Part shown: positions 56,101 to 64,000 of the stretch, piece after piece
How positions within the stretch are numbered: the stretch's first letter is position 1
How the letters are laid out: each line of letters starts with the position of its first letter
NCBI GenBank assembly: GCA_039704465.1
Contig: JASFAU010000009.1
Location: 1,116,001-1,180,000 of the forward strand
DNA from: Plasmodiophora brassicae
Taxonomy: Eukaryota > Endomyxa > Phytomyxea > Plasmodiophorida > Plasmodiophoridae
Length of the DNA stretch: 64,000 bases
Direction of reading: 5' to 3'
Program-made: the position numbers and the translations under genes
The notes under the pieces: model-generated
Databases searched by the model: none
What the model saw: the letters and a program-made list of their open reading frames with translations, nothing else
What the model was told of the DNA's origin: nothing

Positions 56101-58485
56101 TCACCAGTAGTCGTCGCACGCGCACTGCCCTTGATGGAAGCGATGGATGCGGCCTGGATCGCGAACGTAGATGGACCGTTGGTAGGCCTGCGATGCCAGG
56201 TTGAACACGGCGTGGGTATCTCGGCGTATCCTCGTGTCCAGCGACAGGCGAACAGGCGTTTCGCGTTCGGCCTGCAACGTCGCCAGGGCGTGCGCCAGCG
56301 CGACGACTTCGATCCGGGACAGGTCGCGTTCGGTCTTCGAGTCAGGCGAGTGGCCCCGGCCCTGCAGACGGCCGAGCAGGTCCAGGTGCTGTTCTAGGAC
56401 CACCGGGTCGTTGCAGAACCGTTCGTCGGCAGATGACACCCGCAACGACCGATCCGGCAACTGGAGGACAACGCGGCGCTCGCCCTGCCCCAGGTCGGCC
56501 ATCTTTCGCTCGATCTGCTTCCGCATCGACGTCCTCGAATCCGGAACGACCTCCAGCATCATCGTCAGCGCTGACATGTGCCCGCGCGCGGCACCGTCAT
56601 CGGGAAGGGCCAGCACGCGTTTCAGGCAGCGTCCCGCACGCTTCTCGTCCCCATGCTTCCAGCACCCGCGCAACACGCTCATCCAGGACGCCAGGCTCGG
56701 GTCGCCCGACCTCGCTAACGCTTCCGCTGCGTCCAGATCGCCGGCTCGAGCATGCAACTCGACCAGGTGGCCGTTGTGGTTCACGTTGATGCGCCAGGTC
56801 GATGCGAATTCCGAGACGAGCGCCTCGACATGATCCATGTCGGCCCCAGCGTTGCTGCAGGCGGTCAGCAGGCCGACCAAGGTCGTCTGGGTCGGGCGCA
56901 CCCTCGACTCCTTGAGGCGATTGAACGCGTCCAGCGCCTCGTCGAGCATGCCGTGCTGGGCGAACCCGGCAATCATTGAGTTGAAAACGGGTACGCCCGG
57001 GACCGAATGGACGCACCGATCCGCAAACACATCGTACGCCCGGTCGACGTGACAGCAGGCAGCGTACGCTGCAATGAACGCGCTGGCGACCTTGTCGCTG
57101 CCTACCATGCCGCTGGATTTCGCGAATTCGTACAGGACCGTTGCGGACGACGCTTCGAAGCAACGGTCGCAAGCGTTGATGAGGCGAACGAACCAAGGCA
57201 CATCGGGTTTCGCACTCAGCCCGGTCATGACGCGAAAGTAGGGCATCGCTTCAGACACGCGATCGTCCTTGACAAGGGCCGATACGACGGCATTGCACGA
57301 CTCGATCGTTGGCGCCGGGAGCCGGTCGAACACGGAGCGCGCCTCCGCCACCTTCCCATGCTTGCAGTAGGCCGATATCATCGAGTTGAACACGTCGCCG
57401 TGCGGGTCCGACGTCGTACACCGCTCAGCGAAGGCGCCTGCCGCCGCCTCCAGATCGCCACAGTTGGCATACGCCGATACCAACGCGCTGACGACCAGGT
57501 CGTTCAGCACGAGCTCGTTGTCCCCGATGTATCCATGGATCTCCTGGACGGCGTCCAGTTGAGCAGCGCGACCACACGCAGCAACGAGACAGGCCAGCGC
57601 GGGCGTGTCCACTCGAATGCCTCGATCGACCATCGTGCGGAAGACCGTCAACGCTTGCTGGACGTTGCCGCTCTTGGCCAGCGCCGACAGGACGAGTGTG
57701 AACGCCTGCATGGCGGGAGGAAACCCGATCGAATCCAGCAGGTCGAGCGCGTTCACGGCGGCGTCGAACCGGTCCTGCGCCACGAGCGCCTTGAGCAAAT
57801 TGCAGTAGAGCTCGTGGTTATGGTACGGGCCGATGCGCTTCGATCGGACGAGGTCGAGCAGCCGCTCGGCAGTGTCAGCCGCCCGGGTGCACAGGGATTC
57901 GGCACAGCACGCGGCGAACAGGGACATTAGCTTCAGGTCGATGTCGACGTTGTTTTCGATCGCGTCCTGGACGAGGAACAGGGCCGTTGTGGGGCAGCGC
58001 GACATCCGGCAGATGTTGGCAAGCTGGAAGATGATGTCGGGCGACCGCACACCGCATTTCGAGTACATATCGAGAGCTTGCCACAGCATCGGTGGCGCCG
58101 CCTTGCGGCACGCCCAGAGGAATTTCGAGAACAGGGTCGCGTTGATGGGAATGCGCCGATCAAGGGCGGCGCTGAGGACCTGCGGTGCCTTCGTCGGCAG
58201 GCGCTGCTTGCAGAACGTCATCATCGTCTGGAAGAACTTCTCGTCGATATCGATGCCGGACTCAACCATGCGCTCGAAGATGGCCCATCCGCGGTTCGGG
58301 TCGTCCTCCTGGCGTAGCGACAGGACCGCCAGGCACGCGGTCGGCCGCACCAGGAACGCCTCGAACAGCTTCCGAGGCGGCGCCGCCGGATGCGCGACGA
58401 CCGGCGCCGGCGTATGCAGGGACCGCCTGGGCCGGCGACCGCAGCAACCAATGGCACGGGCCGCCAGGGATGATCGCCTCGACAT
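56101..58485 (-). CDS. PPR protein ending in a degenerate DYW domain
   Basis: Intronless minus-strand gene of 794 residues. The N-terminus is Arg/Ser/Ala-rich without acidic residues (SLAARAIGCCGRRPRR), typical of mitochondrial targeting. From about residue 70 to 650 come roughly fifteen 31-38-residue pentatricopeptide repeats, e.g. VFNSMISAYCKHGKVAEARS, VFNSMIAGFAQHGMLDEALD and ALVSAYANCGDLEAAAGAFA, which bind RNA base by base. The C-terminus aligns with DYW deaminase domains through GHSPDSKTERDL, a PIRV-like PVRL, and RDPGRIHRFHQGQCACDDYW, ending exactly in the DYW tripeptide. However HSE is replaced (LAHALA) and the CxxCH zinc motif reads RRDTH, so the residues needed for C-to-U deamination are gone. 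Likely an organelle RNA-binding factor without its own deaminase activity. Confidence 0.92.
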   Translation of the reverse strand: MSRRSSLAARAIGCCGRRPRRSLHTPAPVVAHPAAPPRKLFEAFLVRPTACLAVLSLRQEDDPNRGWAIFERMVESGIDIDEKFFQTMMTFCKQRLPTKAPQVLSAALDRRIPINATLFSKFLWACRKAAPPMLWQALDMYSKCGVRSPDIIFQLANICRMSRCPTTALFLVQDAIENNVDIDLKLMSLFAACCAESLCTRAADTAERLLDLVRSKRIGPYHNHELYCNLLKALVAQDRFDAAVNALDLLDSIGFPPAMQAFTLVLSALAKSGNVQQALTVFRTMVDRGIRVDTPALACLVAACGRAAQLDAVQEIHGYIGDNELVLNDLVVSALVSAYANCGDLEAAAGAFAERCTTSDPHGDVFNSMISAYCKHGKVAEARSVFDRLPAPTIESCNAVVSALVKDDRVSEAMPYFRVMTGLSAKPDVPWFVRLINACDRCFEASSATVLYEFAKSSGMVGSDKVASAFIAAYAACCHVDRAYDVFADRCVHSVPGVPVFNSMIAGFAQHGMLDEALDAFNRLKESRVRPTQTTLVGLLTACSNAGADMDHVEALVSEFASTWRINVNHNGHLVELHARAGDLDAAEALARSGDPSLASWMSVLRGCWKHGDEKRAGRCLKRVLALPDDGAARGHMSALTMMLEVVPDSRTSMRKQIERKMADLGQGERRVVLQLPDRSLRVSSADERFCNDPVVLEQHLDLLGRLQGRGHSPDSKTERDLSRIEVVALAHALATLQAERETPVRLSLDTRIRRDTHAVFNLASQAYQRSIYVRDPGRIHRFHQGQCACDDYW

Positions 58486-58548
58486 CGCGAGCGGGCCGCA
58501 ACGGGCGGGGGAGGGGAGGGGGGTCCGCCGTCAACTCCGCCGCTGCGC

Positions 58549-58830
58549 TGCAGTCCCTCAGTGCCCGATGCGATGCAGCTCTGGCTCTACTACGTCGCCG
58601 CTGCAGCCCAATAGTGCCCATTGCTCTGCAGCTCTGTTACGCCGCCGCTGCATCCCAACAGTGCCCATTGAAATGCAGCTCTGCTACGTCGCTGCTGCAG
58701 TCCCGCAGTGCCCGTTGCGATGCAGCTCTGTTACGCCGCCGCTGCATCCCAACAGTGCCCATTGCTCTGCAGCTCTGCTACGTCGCCGCTGCAGTCCCGC
58801 AGTGCCCGTTGCGATGCAGGTCTCTGCTGT
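58549..58830. repeat. Minisatellite of about six 47-bp units
   Basis: Units begin with tgca and contain cagtgccc and atgcagctctg. After a 53-bp first unit the rest are 47 bp. Units alternate between a tgcagtcccgcag type and a tgcatcccaacag type, so units 4 and 6 match each other, as do 3 and 5, indicating amplification as a 94-bp dimer. The array starts 64 bp upstream of the PPR start codon, and about 110 bp separate it from the divergent membrane-protein gene. The open frames across it are by-products of the unit not being a multiple of three. Confidence 0.88.
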
Positions 58831-58941
58831 CTAGGTAAGTCACGTACCCGCACATGAGGGGGGTCGATCGGGAGAGCAGCAGGTACACTTCGTCCGTCGA
58901 CGCATAAGGTGGTACCTTAGAGCGCACCACCTGCCCGAGCG

Positions 58942-60472
58942 ATGGAATGGGTCGTCGCCGCCGTGGCGTTCCTGGCGCTGTGCACGGACGTCGCGTCCGC
59001 GTCCGTCACCTTCTGGTCGGCGTCCAATCCGCTGATCGACGGTGCCACGTTGTACGCCGCCACGCTGACCTCGTTTGTTGGCCCGCAGCCGGAGGACCGC
59101 TTTGTGCACATCACGGGCGAGATGGTGGTCTTGTCCAACGTCGACCTTTGCAACCGGGCCACCATTCCGAAGGACCTTGTTGCCGGCCGTCTCGTTTTAG
59201 CATCTACTGACGCCGTGTCAGCCATGTCATGCTCTCCTGAAACCGGCTACTTGAACATGTACTCTAGCGGCGCCCTTGTGCTGATGTGTGAGTCCTTATC
59301 ACTGCTAGCCCTGCGGCATCAGGCTAATGCTCGATGCAGTGCCCATCTTTGGCCAGACGCCGAGCAATAGCATCTACTGGCATGACGGTACCAAAGGTGC
59401 CCGGACAAGGCACCTGCCAATGCTCTGTTTGCAGATCGAACCCAGCACGGATCTGTACGGTGCGCTCGCCTCTGGAACAGCGCCCGTCAACGTGACCGCC
59501 TTCCCGGACGAGAACGTGTTTGGCCCGGCGTTCGCCTCGTGGCAGTACCAGGTCTTCGTACGGGCGGTTCCCGGCGCCTGCTTGATCGCATCTGGCGTGT
59601 TTGCCGTCATATTCCTCGTTTGGCACGTCGCCATCATTAATGAGGACTTCTACGCCGAGCCAGGTCGTCGACGGACGCTGCGTTACTGGTTGGCGTTCAT
59701 CAGAGCGCGCCTCAGGTTGGCGCACGCCATTCTTGCCGTTGAAATGTTTTCGTCGCTGCTGCCGGGCGTCATTCTGCTTGTTGGCGGGTACCAGAGCACG
59801 CCCAACGTCTCGGCGCCCTTGCTCGGGTACTTCACGACGCTGTTCGGCGGGTGGAGCTTCGTGGCGTCATTAGCCTCCGCATCGGTCTGGTTCAACAAGT
59901 TCCACGATATCCTCCCTGGTAGGCAGCCGTCCGTCATCTCCCGCATCATCTGTGGCGAGTACCGCTCCATCAGCGTGCTGCTCTGCCTGGTCCCCATCAT
60001 CCTGGACACGTCCATGTCGGTCTGCTTCGCCTTGTACTATTACCCGCCAATGCTCATGATCGGCGCCTCGACGACCATGTTCCTCCTGCAATTCGTCGTC
60101 GGGTCGCACGTCCTGTTGGGCCTGATCCAGTACTATCGGACGGCGCACACGATCCAATCGAGCGTCGGCGGTGCTGCTGGCCACGACGCGTCCGTGGATC
60201 ACCTGCTCAGACGGCTGAGCTGGTGCGCCCTGGGCATGTCGCTGTCCATGCTCATGTACTGCGCCGGCACGGCCGTCATGGGCATCTCCTTGGATTATGT
60301 GTTCACGCCCACCGGGTTCACCCTGGTCTGGGCCCTGATCAACAACGGGCGCGCCCTCGACAGTGCCTTCCGGACGGCCATGTTCCGACCCGGGCGACGA
60401 CATCCGATGAGCACCAGCGCAGGCGAAGTCCACGCCCGCCTCGTCAACGTCCTGTCCCGGTTCAGCAAGTAA
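58942..60472 (+). CDS. Seven-segment membrane protein with a signal peptide and a long ectodomain
   Basis: Two exons (58942-59287 and 59340-60472) with a 52-nt intron (donor gtgagt) give 492 residues. A signal peptide, MEWVVAAVAFLALCTDVASA, is followed by an extracellular domain of about 190 residues with few cysteines (VTFWSASNPLIDG, FVHITGEMVVLSNVDLC). Then come seven hydrophobic segments, among them CLIASGVFAVIFLVWHVAII, FSSLLPGVILLVGGYQ, SISVLLCLVPIILDTSMSVC, MFLLQFVVGSHVLLGLIQYY and CALGMSLSMLMYCAGTAVMG, and a short basic tail ending NVLSRFSK. The layout is that of a seven-transmembrane receptor, but it lacks recognisable GPCR motifs, so I describe it by topology only. Confidence 0.7.
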
Positions 60473-60537
60473 ACTGGCGGGTTTGCCCGGCAGCCGAAGC
60501 GCTGTATAGAATACGACGGGAGCGGCGTACTGGACGG

Positions 60538-60972
60538 TTATGACGCGTCCAGTACGACGTCATCGTCGGTGGCGTCGGACTCGACCGTATCGCTGACGAC
60601 GATGACGTCGCGTTGCCGGCGCTGGCGCTCCCTGGCGGCCTTCTCGGCGCTGATGACATCGCGCAGGAGCCTGCTGCACGTGGTCCTCGTCTCGATGACG
60701 ACTTCCTCGCAGTCGTCGTCGTCGATCGGCGTGGTCAGGAACGCGGGCGGCGGCATGGTGAACGACATCGGCTCGTGGTGGCCGGTCGTCACCGGCGGTA
60801 CTAGGTCGAACTCGTCAGGTTCGTGAGCGTACCCAGCCGTGGCGGCCAGGTGCGTGTTGTCGTAGGGCACCCAGTGCTCGGTGCGCAGCTTGCGGCGCTC
60901 GCTGTCGTCACGGTGGCGGCGGCCCGGATCGGATACCGATAACTGCGGCTGTACCGCTCGGAAGCCAGACAT
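60538..60972 (-). CDS. Small acidic protein of unknown function
   Basis: A 144-codon minus-strand frame starting at the ATG of MSGFRAVQPQLSVSDPG. The sequence is hydrophilic and partly disordered, with TEHWVPYDNTHLAATAGYAH, a proline-rich centre (MPPPAFLTTPIDDDDCEE), a short helix (RLLRDVISAEKAARERQRRQ) and an acidic tail ending DDVVLDAS. It is convergent with the seven-segment membrane gene, 65 bp apart. The composition is protein-like and distinct from shadow frames, but no family is recognised. An in-frame GTG lies upstream at 61014. Confidence 0.5.
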   Translation of the reverse strand: MSGFRAVQPQLSVSDPGRRHRDDSERRKLRTEHWVPYDNTHLAATAGYAHEPDEFDLVPPVTTGHHEPMSFTMPPPAFLTTPIDDDDCEEVVIETRTTCSRLLRDVISAEKAARERQRRQRDVIVVSDTVESDATDDDVVLDAS

Positions 60973-61662
60973 CGTTGGCGTCGGCGTGTCGCCCAGCGGA
61001 GGGCCCTGCTTCACCCATCACAAACGGTCAGCGCGGGTCGTGCGTCACACTGGCGACAGGCGCGACTACCATGATGGGGCGGAACGTGGCTGCACAAGGC
61101 TGGTGGTTGGCGTCGGGAATAACGGGCCGCCAGAGTGCGGACGCGCAGTCCGGACCCCCGGGACTGCGGCACGGCTGGCGGCTCGGTACGGTAGGCCGCG
61201 CCAGAGTGAGGTTGCGAGTGTCCCCCCCCCTGAATCCAAACATTGACCCGTGTTTCCATCTGGGGCGCTGACGTCTACGTAGACCCTGTCGCGCGCGCAT
61301 CGGACAAACACGATGACCGTTTGTTCTGCTGCTGGTGTCATACCAGGCGACGTATCGACGATGGTATACGGGGCGGTTGCTGATGGGGAAAGGGACGGTG
61401 TACGTGTTGCGTCGAATGTAGTGTCAGGATGCCGCTGTGCCGATGGGCAGTGGAGGCCTGGATCGAGCGGGCATGATGGGTTCAGCCCTTCGAGGGGTGG
61501 ACGCAGTCGTGGCCTAAAAATAGGTCGGTGCGAGCGCTAAAGTCTAAATCCAGCGCAGCGGCTGCACGGGAACTGGTGGACCACCAGGGTTTGGTTGCCG
61601 ACCCTCGCCATTGTGAGTTTGCGCGGGCACAGCGGGGACGTTTGCAGAGCAACCGATTGAGG
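60973..61662. other. Intergenic region, no confident gene
   Basis: A 690-bp interval. It includes a run of nine C near 61220-61230 and otherwise only short, biased open frames. No tRNA, repeat or conserved domain was seen. The promoters of the minus gene to its left and of the small gene to its right must lie here. Confidence 0.45.
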
Positions 61663-61848
61663 ATGTCGCGTGTCCTGCTCGTTGTCGTTGGCTTTCTGAT
61701 GGTCGGCATGATTGCCGATGCCGGGGTACCCTGGAGCGCTGTTTTGCCACCGATCGGATCTGACCGTCCAACGTAGCGTCGCAATAAGGGAAGAACCAGG
61801 CGGCAACAAGTCGATTCTGTACGCCGTCGATTGACAATGGTCCCTTGA
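61663..61848 (+). CDS. Possible small secreted basic peptide
   Basis: The ATG at 61663 opens a perfect signal peptide, MSRVLLVVVGFLMVGMIADAG. A canonical 51-nt intron (61726-61776: gtaccc, an internal ctgac branch-like string, acgtag) would join it to an Arg-rich 23-residue end with RRNKGRTRRQQ and VRRR, stop at 61846-61848, 44 residues in total. Unspliced, the frame ends at the TAG overlapping the acceptor after 37 residues with a neutral tail. Either product would be a tiny secreted peptide. With so few residues this may be chance. Confidence 0.3.
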
Positions 61849-62086
61849 TTCGATTCGACTGATGATTTCCGTATTACAGCCCTCTGCATCGCAGCACGGC
61901 TATACCAGTTCCGGGAGGAATGCTGTCGGGGGGACGCCCCACAGGAACGAGAACGCGGAGTCGGGACCCATTCAGCACGCCGCCGGCGCTTCGCATTCGG
62001 TATGCACTGCACGCTTCGCCTCGAATTTGTATGGCAAGCTGATAGCCGTGCGGTGGCTGTAGGGTAGGAATCCAGCGCCGGACCCG

Positions 62087-64000
62087 ATGGTTCACGAGCC
62101 AGGCCACTCTCTGGCCATGTCGGAAACTGGCGCAGGTAAAAGTACGCTCGGCGCGGGTGGCAAGCGTGAAGCTGTGAAGAATGCTGACGAGGCCGCGGAC
62201 GGCGAAGGCAATACGCTGGATGCTGTGCCAACGACCGTGCCCGATGAGAAGGAGTGGGAGGAGGAAGACCTACCCGAGCACGCCCGGCAAACGAGCACGG
62301 CCTTGAACATGCTCGGCGTCGTGCTCAAAGAGTCGATCGAGCTCCTGAATCGGGAACTCGACGGCCTGCCTGGGAACAGTTCTTCCGGCCCAAGTTCGGG
62401 CAACCGCACGCTGATGTTCCAGCAGGTGCTCCGCCAGCTGGACACTGTGAAGTCGGACCTTGCTGCCAAGATTGCCAATACCAGCTGCTGCTTGCGGAAC
62501 GAAAGCCATGGATCACAGAGATATGACGACATGGAGTATGATCTTGAGGCGCTGGACGCGTGCTCTGGTGTGGTTGTCTCGGCGAGTGGTGCGGTCGGCG
62601 TTTGCATCGACGCGAATGCGGCCATCGAACGCGCCGTCGACGCCCTGCGCCATGCCATGCAGGCACTGGCATCGGAGCGCGAGACCCGAGAGACTGATGT
62701 CGCTGATCTCAGGGGGCGCAATGCCCGTCTCCGGTTGGCTGTATTCCTGAAAACCTTAAGCATGGCACATCGCCGGCGGTCCATCGAGTCCTACGAAGCT
62801 CGCGTCCGTTCACTACTAGCCGACCTGCTGGAGGTCCGGGGCCAGCTCGACAACATGACAACTCAGCACAAGGTGCAATGCGATGAAATTGCCGCCAAGT
62901 TGAATGACGTCAACGCGCTGATTGAACAACGTAACGCTGAAGTGCAAACGTTGACGACCAAGGCAGACGAGCAAGCAAACCGGACCGCGAGACAGGACGC
63001 GGCAATGAAGAAGCTGTTGTTCGACGTTGAGCTCAAGTCGGTGACGCTGCAGAAGGCGGAAACGCGTGTTCAGACGCGAACCGAACAGCTCGCGGAAATC
63101 GAAGCTGAACGTGACAACTTGGCACACTTGATGAGGGAGGGTGACCTCCGGTTGAACGCCACGGCAGGCGAACTGGAAACGATGAAGAAGGAGCTTGAGT
63201 CGAGCAAGGAAATGTTGAGCAAGTCGACCCGCGATATAGCCGTGCTGGATAACACGGCTAGCACGTTAAGGAGCACGATTTGTGAACTGGAAAAGGAACG
63301 AGACGAACTGAAGGACGAAATTGCTCGTCTGGACGAGCTGACGAAGCAAAATCAGAACACGACTACTGGCCTGGAACACGAGCTTGACCTGTTGCGCAAA
63401 GCGAAGGCTGCCGATGACGAAACGATGTACGCGTACGTGACTTCTCTGGACGATCACCGCTGGAAGAAGCATGCGTTGGAGGAACAAGTTCGTAATGTAA
63501 ACGGCCAGCTCCAGCAACTGAACGAGGAACTTCTAAAAGAACGCGCTGCGCTGCTCGTGGCGAACAACAATCTCAACAAGGAGAAGAGCAAAGCTGTCGG
63601 CCTGGAGCAGGAGGTGAACAGCAAGAATGCGACCATCAGCAACCTACACACGACGATTGAGGCCTTGAAAGCCAAATCTGCGAATGACTCCCTGTCGGCA
63701 CAGAATGCCGTTCGGGAACTGAACCAGACGATCAGTGCCCTGGACCAGAGTCTTCAGGCGCGGCTGGACCAAATCGGCCAGCTTGAAAGAACAATCGAGG
63801 ATCTCAACAACGAGAAGAAGAAAGCCGTCGACGTCCAGCAGGAGATGACCCGCCTGCTCCACAGCAAGAACGCGACCATCAGCGACCTACACACGATGAT
63901 TGAGACCTTGAACGCCAACTCTGCGAATGACTCCCGGTCGGCACACGAGGCCGCTCGGGAATTGAATCAGACGATCAGTGTCCTGCAGCAGAATCTTCAG
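62087..64000 (+). CDS. Long coiled-coil protein, 3' end outside the window
   Basis: An uninterrupted frame from the ATG at 62087 (or 62117, MSETGAGKSTLGAGG) to the right edge, at least 638 residues without an intron. After an acidic, Gly/Ala-rich head (ADGEGNTLDAVPTT, EKEWEEEDLPEHARQ) the protein becomes nearly pure coiled coil from about residue 230, with heptads such as LEKERDELKDEIARLDELTK and LEEQVRNVNGQLQQLNEELL. Near the edge a unit of about 76 residues begins to repeat. Myosin-tail, kinesin-tail, golgin or centrosomal proteins share this appearance; no motor or other domain is visible in the part present. GAGKST looks like a P-loop but lies in a low-complexity head. Confidence 0.75.
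   Translation, partial: MVHEPGHSLAMSETGAGKSTLGAGGKREAVKNADEAADGEGNTLDAVPTTVPDEKEWEEEDLPEHARQTSTALNMLGVVLKESIELLNRELDGLPGNSSSGPSSGNRTLMFQQVLRQLDTVKSDLAAKIANTSCCLRNESHGSQRYDDMEYDLEALDACSGVVVSASGAVGVCIDANAAIERAVDALRHAMQALASERETRETDVADLRGRNARLRLAVFLKTLSMAHRRRSIESYEARVRSLLADLLEVRGQLDNMTTQHKVQCDEIAAKLNDVNALIEQRNAEVQTLTTKADEQANRTARQDAAMKKLLFDVELKSVTLQKAETRVQTRTEQLAEIEAERDNLAHLMREGDLRLNATAGELETMKKELESSKEMLSKSTRDIAVLDNTASTLRSTICELEKERDELKDEIARLDELTKQNQNTTTGLEHELDLLRKAKAADDETMYAYVTSLDDHRWKKHALEEQVRNVNGQLQQLNEELLKERAALLVANNNLNKEKSKAVGLEQEVNSKNATISNLHTTIEALKAKSANDSLSAQNAVRELNQTISALDQSLQARLDQIGQLERTIEDLNNEKKKAVDVQQEMTRLLHSKNATISDLHTMIETLNANSANDSRSAHEAARELNQTISVLQQNLQ
63574..64000 (+). repeat. Internal repeat of about 228 bp in the coiled-coil gene
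   Basis: The block encoding LNKEKSKAVGLEQEVNSKNA through LDQSLQARLDQIGQLERTIED recurs as LNNEKKKAVDVQQEMTRLLH through ISVLQQNLQ. Shared strings include SKNATIS, SANDS and RELNQTIS, and the DNA is also similar. The second copy is cut by the window edge, so there may be more. Confidence 0.8.

Noticed and set aside
58549..58830. Possible CRISPR-like array.
   Set aside because: The units are directly adjacent without unique spacers, diverge in a dimeric pattern and lie in a eukaryotic genome. It is a minisatellite.
62087..62180. P-loop-like GAGKST near the start of the coiled-coil protein.
   Set aside because: The surrounding sequence is low-complexity and lacks the hydrophobic strand before and helix after a real Walker A, and no Walker B follows.

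Overview
The window is a gene-dense, GC-rich stretch of a eukaryotic nuclear genome, almost certainly from a unicellular protist. Genes are broken by many very short GT-AG introns, mostly 46-62 nt. When I spliced several genes by hand (kinase, cyclin, 14497 gene, 58942 gene, the small paralogue pair, the DUF4336 pair) the exons summed to whole codons, so the models hold together internally. High GC, tiny introns, many signal-peptide proteins, a giant IPT/GCC2-GCC3 membrane protein, a DYW-ending PPR protein and a thaumatin-like protein would fit a plasmodiophorid rhizarian such as Plasmodiophora. That is inference from general character, not from a database match.

Layout. 1-10 kb: 3' part of a membrane protein, PGM2-type phosphoglucomutase/phosphopentomutase (about ten exons), poorly resolved minus-strand genes, a CMGC-like kinase with an N-terminal hydrophobic segment, a four-segment membrane protein, and a Nup88-like nucleoporin. 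10-19 kb: a tandem pair of DUF4336 (metallo-beta-lactamase-like) genes, an ABHD18-type hydrolase, a large secreted protein of unknown family, and a cyclin preceded by a predicted membrane anchor. 19-25 kb: two tandem intronless genes with signal peptides that end in divergent HECT ubiquitin-ligase domains, then a tandem pair of small genes of an unrecognised family duplicated together with their upstream DNA.

25.4-50.7 kb: apparently one giant gene of about 25 kb. It encodes a signal peptide, dozens of IPT/TIG domains, a GCC2/GCC3-like cysteine-rich stalk, a juxtamembrane ectodomain, a multi-pass membrane module and a cytosolic tail with CxxC pairs. A tRNA-Tyr(GTA) gene, itself carrying an 11-nt intron and followed by a T5 Pol III terminator, lies antisense inside one intron of this gene.

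51-64 kb: secreted thaumatin-like protein, secreted GH125 exo-alpha-1,6-mannosidase, MSI1/RBBP4-family (MSI4-like) WD40 protein, a PPR protein ending in a canonical DYW tripeptide but lacking the deaminase zinc and catalytic residues, a 47-bp minisatellite upstream of it, a seven-segment membrane protein with a signal peptide, two small proteins, and a coiled-coil protein running off the right edge.

The genes do not form a pathway. The common thread is the number of secreted or membrane-anchored products. The most striking are the secreted HECT pair, the giant IPT receptor with its nested tRNA, the inactive-looking DYW protein and the new tandem family.
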